A stretch of DNA of 64,000 bases from Solimonas_A sp052035235. Its GTDB lineage: Bacteria > Pseudomonadota > Gammaproteobacteria > Nevskiales > Nevskiaceae. A model generated the notes under the pieces. It was given only the letters and a program-made list of their open reading frames with translations. It did not search any database and was not told the DNA's origin. Of this stretch, positions 61,256-64,000 are shown in pieces. The translations under genes and the position numbers were made by a program. The stretch spans positions 22,462 through 86,461 of the forward strand of contig JBPOHT010000051.1 in assembly GCA_052035235.1 (NCBI GenBank), given 5' to 3'. Position 1 is the first letter of the stretch; each line of letters opens with the position of its first letter.

Positions 61256-62034
61256 ATCCCCCACTTCTCCATCAGCGCCACCAGCTCGCGGCGTAGCCAC
61301 AGCGGCTGATGCCGCATGCCCTCGATGGCCAGGCGGTTCATCAACCCGTTCACGCGCAGCGGCTTGCCCGCCATGCAGGCCTCGTAGGACTCGCGCGCCA
61401 CCTGCTGCGGGCTCAGGTTGGGCACCAGCGGCAAGGTCATGGGCTTGCGCCCCTCCTGCGCGATCATCGCGGTCTCGGTGAAACCGGGGCAGACCGCGGT
61501 GACGCTGATGCCGCGCCCGCGCAGTTCCAGCGCCAGGGCCTCGCTCCAGGACATGAGGTAGGCCTTGCTGGCCGCGTAGCTCGCCAGCGAGGGCACCGGG
61601 TTGAATGCGGACGTGGAGGCGATGTTGAGGATGCGCCCTGCCCCGCGCGCCAGCATCGGCTGCAGGAACAGGTGCGCCAGCGCCGTGGGCGCCGCGACGT
61701 TCACCTGCAGCAGGCCCAGGTGCTTGTCGAGGGCGATGGCGTCGAAGTCGCCTTCCCACAGCACGCCGGCATTGTTGACCAGGATGTCCACCGACAGGCC
61801 GCGGCGCTGGCAGGCCTCGAACAGCTCCTGCGGGGCCTGCGGCTGCGACAGGTCGGCCGCGATCCAGTCGCAGGCAACGCCGTGGCGCTCCGCCAGCTCG
61901 CCCGCGCTCCGCTTGAGGCGGTCTGCCGAGCGCGCCACCAGCACCAGCGAATGGCCGTTGGCGGCGAATTCCTCCGCCAATGCCAGGCCGATGCCGGCCG
62001 AGGCGCCGGTGACCAGGACGGTGCCGCCGCTCAT
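61252..62034 (-). CDS. Short-chain dehydrogenase/reductase
   Basis: A 260-aa classical SDR: NAD(P) motif VTGASAGIGLALA (about 7-19), NNAG at about 90, catalytic Ser in NIASTSAFN and Tyr-x-x-x-Lys in SYAASKAYL. The Arg after the first beta strand (LVARSADRLKR) suggests NADPH use. It overlaps the WS/DGAT gene by 4 nt, so reduction of a fatty aldehyde, ketone or alcohol feeding wax or triacylglycerol synthesis is plausible. Substrate unknown. Confidence 0.88.
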   Translation of the reverse strand: MSGGTVLVTGASAGIGLALAEEFAANGHSLVLVARSADRLKRSAGELAERHGVACDWIAADLSQPQAPQELFEACQRRGLSVDILVNNAGVLWEGDFDAIALDKHLGLLQVNVAAPTALAHLFLQPMLARGAGRILNIASTSAFNPVPSLASYAASKAYLMSWSEALALELRGRGISVTAVCPGFTETAMIAQEGRKPMTLPLVPNLSPQQVARESYEACMAGKPLRVNGLMNRLAIEGMRHQPLWLRRELVALMEKWGI

Positions 62035-63419
62035 GCCGCACGCTCCGCGCTGATGCCGAGCACGCGCTCCAGCTCCTCCAATGCCTCGCCGGTGTAGACG
62101 GCGATCTTCTGCATCTTCGGCAGGCTGTCGCGGCAGCCGGTGAAGCCCAGGCAGAAGCTGCCGGCGTAGCTGACCACCGAGATGTTCAGGGCCTGACCGT
62201 TGAACAGCAGCGAGATCGGGTAGATCTGCTCCAGCCTGGCGCCGTTGAGATACAGCGTCTCCCAGGGGCCGGGCACGTTGGAGATGATCAGGTTGTACAT
62301 GGGCCGCGTATAGCCGCCCAGGCCCAGGCTCACCTGCAGCATCTGCGGCGTCATCAGCATCATGGTGTAGTGATTGATCGCGGCCTTGGGCAACTGCAGC
62401 AGCGGCTGCTTGGCGGCCTGCGCGGAAGCATGGCAGGCCTTGAGCCGCTCCAGCGGATCGGCGATCTCGGTGTGGAGTTGAGCCATGATGAAGCTGATGG
62501 CATTGCCCACCGCCTGGTCACCGGCAGGACGCACCGACACCGGCATGCCGGCCGTGAGCGACGCTTCCGGCAACTGGCCCAGCTCGCCGAGATAGCGCCG
62601 CAGCGCGCCGGAGCACATCGCCATGAACACATCGTTGAGCGTCACGCCGGCAATGCGCGCCACGTGCTTGATGCGGGCCAGCTCGTAGTGCTGTGTGGCG
62701 AAACGGCGCTTGCCCAGGATGCGGCCATTGAACGGCGTCATCGGTGCCGCGAAGGCACGAGCCGTCTCGTCCTCATGCTCCTGCGCCGGCGGAGACACCA
62801 GCGTCTTTACCGCCGGCACCAGCGCCTGCACCTGCTCGCGCAGCAGTTGCTTCAGTGGCGCAGCCTGGGGCCGCGGGGGGCGTTCACTCTCGGCGCGGCG
62901 CCCTTCCCAGGGCGGCGCGCAATTGCGGGCCTGCGGGTCGGGCGTCATGGAGCCCTGGATCATGCGCGAGCCGCCGACGCCATCCACCTGCGAGTGGTGC
63001 ATCTTGGTGTAGAGCGCGAAGCGCCGGTTCTCCAGGCCTTCGATCAGGTGGACCTCCCACAGCGGGCGGCGGCGATCCAGCGGGTAGGAATGCAGCCGCG
63101 AGATCAACGTGCCCAGCTCACGCTCGCCGCCGGGCTGCGGCAGCGCGGAGTGGCGGAAGTGGTAATCCAGGTCGATCCGGTCCGGCGTCAGCTCTTCCCA
63201 GGCCGGCAGCAGCTTGCGCAGGGCGCCGCGCTGCAGGCGGTAGTTGAACGGCGGCGCAAAGATGCGCGTGGCGCGGAAGCGCGCCGCCAGTTGCAGCAGG
63301 TAGTCGGACGGCGCATCGGGCGGCAGCGAGAAGATCGCCAGGCAGCCGATGTGCGTCGGCATCTCGCGCTGCTCCATGAACAGCCAGGCCGCGTCGTTGG
63401 GCTTGATCAGGATGGACAT
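62031..63419 (-). CDS. Wax ester synthase/diacylglycerol acyltransferase
   Basis: A 462-aa WS/DGAT-family acyltransferase making wax esters or triacylglycerol storage lipid from acyl-CoA. The catalytic HHxxxDG motif is HHSQVDG (141-147); TLNDVFMAMCSGALRRYL and the C-terminal NVPGPWETLYLNGARL (with the ND-type motif) also fit. ATG 63419 (MSILIKPNDAAWLFMEQREMP) is the conserved start; upstream in-frame sequence is not similar. It leads the two-gene unit with the SDR. Such enzymes are common in hydrocarbon-using Nevskiales, Acinetobacter and Marinobacter. Confidence 0.93.
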   Translation of the reverse strand: MSILIKPNDAAWLFMEQREMPTHIGCLAIFSLPPDAPSDYLLQLAARFRATRIFAPPFNYRLQRGALRKLLPAWEELTPDRIDLDYHFRHSALPQPGGERELGTLISRLHSYPLDRRRPLWEVHLIEGLENRRFALYTKMHHSQVDGVGGSRMIQGSMTPDPQARNCAPPWEGRRAESERPPRPQAAPLKQLLREQVQALVPAVKTLVSPPAQEHEDETARAFAAPMTPFNGRILGKRRFATQHYELARIKHVARIAGVTLNDVFMAMCSGALRRYLGELGQLPEASLTAGMPVSVRPAGDQAVGNAISFIMAQLHTEIADPLERLKACHASAQAAKQPLLQLPKAAINHYTMMLMTPQMLQVSLGLGGYTRPMYNLIISNVPGPWETLYLNGARLEQIYPISLLFNGQALNISVVSYAGSFCLGFTGCRDSLPKMQKIAVYTGEALEELERVLGISAERAA

Positions 63420-63663
63420 GCGATGTCTCCCGGCACGCATCGTCGGTATTCGACGCCGGCATGGTGACGGTGAGCGGTCGCTCATCCAATGCGAGGGTGG
63501 GACAGGCCGTTGATAGAATCGGACAGTTGGGGGCTCTTTCACTGCACTCGAAAGGCACCGAGGCTTTGCGAATCGGCCAGTTGTTTAGTTGCGGGCTTTA
63601 GCGGTTCACTCTTCGACAGGCTCAGGGCGAACGAGTGGATCAGTCACTGCATGATCCCCCTTT

Positions 63664-63777
63664 CGGCAACTGCTCCTGCGTTCGAGGGCATGGATGCCCG
63701 AGGTAGGGCAACGCATGGAGCAGTTGCCGAGCCCTACGTGCGGGCATCCTGCCCTTGTCGGCAACTGCTCCTGCGTT
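63664..63777. repeat. Three-copy inverted/direct repeat with alternative pairings
   Basis: CGGCAACTGCTCCTGCGTT occurs at 63664-63682 and 63759-63777, with the near-exact reverse complement at 63710-63729 (one-base bulge). An inner hairpin GGGCAT-GG-ATGCCC lies at 63686-63699, and GTAGGGC/GCCCTAC arms (63703-63709/63731-63737) compete with the long stems. Confidence 0.8.
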
Positions 63778-63791
63778 GCTGCCTCGGGCAT

Positions 63792-63832
63792 CCCCCTCTC
63801 CCCTGCCCCTCTCCCGCAAGGGGAGAGGGAGA
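63792..63832. repeat. REP-like palindrome
   Basis: CCCCCTCTCCCCTG followed by CCCCTCTCCCGCAAGGGGAGAGGG. The stem is shortened on the right compared with the family consensus. Confidence 0.75.
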
Positions 63833-63924
63833 ACACTCGCTAGATCTTGGATGGCTTGTGCGCTTAGTGAGCGCAGCGAATGCTTTTGATGTACGGGCCC
63901 CTGTTGCACGGATGCCTGCGCGGT

Positions 63925-64000
63925 GGTCGGGCGCAGGGTCGAGCCGGACAGGATGTCCGGCCGAGGGGCCTCAGGCCATGGATGGCCTGTGGGCCCGACC
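63925..64000. repeat. Junction-like nested palindromes
   Basis: Closing arms GGTCGGGC/GCCCGACC (63925-63932/63993-64000) enclose two hairpins: CCGGACA-GGA-TGTCCGG (63944-63960) and CAGGCCAT-GG-ATGGCCTG (63972-63989). This predicts a three-way junction. The CCATGGATGG hairpin is shared with 534-555 and the conserved boxes near 587 and 18072. The element may continue past the window. Confidence 0.65.

Larger units (their letters stand above)
63420..64000. other. Gene-free repeat-rich end of window
   Basis: No coding sequence is supported in 581 nt. The upstream region of the WS/DGAT gene is at the left. A dispersed repeat CTTCGACAGG...GGGCGAACG lies at about 63610-63633, then the three-copy palindrome array (63664-63777), a REP-like unit (63792-63832) and a junction-like element (63925-64000). 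Confidence 0.7.

Noticed and set aside
63606..63909. Small open frames in the terminal spacer
   Set aside because: They are formed by REP and palindrome sequence, with no coding character.

Overview
The window is about 64 kb of GC-rich chromosomal DNA from a Gammaproteobacterium. The gene content fits the Nevskiales/Solimonadaceae or Xanthomonadales side of the class: an orphan rnfB-nth pair after metG, GspA/GspB, PrpR with AcnD/PrpF, a wax-ester synthase/DGAT, a fad-type operon and an archaic chaperone-usher pilus. The taxonomic placement is inferred from this content and not proven. Genes are tightly packed and many neighbours overlap by 4 nt (ATGA or GTGA). I see no prophage, insertion sequence, CRISPR array or rRNA. 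Two tRNAs are present: Arg-CCT and Ala-CGC.

Layout. 1-2.3 kb: 3' end of metG, orphan rnfB, nth and a small membrane protein. 2.4-5.4 kb: a large Ig-like/calcium-loop surface lipoprotein. 5.5-9.4 kb: tRNA-Arg, gspA-gspB, and an acetyl-/succinylornithine aminotransferase. 9.6-14.2 kb: a Csu-like pilus operon (pilin, chaperone, usher, tip adhesin). 14.5-18 kb: single genes (PA2169-like bundle, tRNA-Ala, yjbQ, PA3496-like, LOG, fabH). 18.2-26.1 kb: the propionate methylcitrate cluster, prpR divergent from prpB-prpC-acnD-prpF, with a readable PrpR operator / IHF / sigma-54 promoter between them. 26.1-30.6 kb: purU, then a four-gene minus-strand operon of membrane-lipid character (DUF1295, Cfa-like methyltransferase, NAPE-PLD-like metallohydrolase, exported protein). 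30.7-31.6 kb: two small lipoproteins. 31.6-38.4 kb: gatCAB-hslO-SET-histidine kinase on the minus strand. 38.5-48.5 kb: a cell-shape and wall block, mreBCD-mrdA-rodA-mltB-rlpA-dac-lipB. 48.6-52.4 kb: a complete mlaFEDCB-mlaA lipid-transport operon. 52.6-63.4 kb: fatty-acid/aldehyde metabolism (thiolase, FadB-like, aldehyde dehydrogenase, enoyl-CoA hydratase, HTH-only LuxR protein), two AraC regulators, an SDR and a WS/DGAT. 63.4-64 kb: repeat-rich DNA with no gene.

The least explained content is in the spacers. Two approximately 125-nt elements begin exactly on the stop codons of rlpA and of the following carboxypeptidase gene. They share a GCCGTAC-N4-GTACGGC core and a common layout, but their outer arms differ in sequence while remaining self-complementary. 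A second family, after metG and after fabH, has nested hairpins with compensatory base changes in both stems around a TAAAT loop, followed by a CCATGGATGG-type hairpin and a conserved box. A REP-like CCCTCTCCCGC palindrome recurs at least seven times, in one case apparently supplying the start region of rnfB. The end of the window carries a three-copy inverted/direct repeat that can fold in mutually exclusive ways, and a junction-like element. These are the best candidates here for undescribed structured elements; all pairings were made by eye and need covariation analysis.
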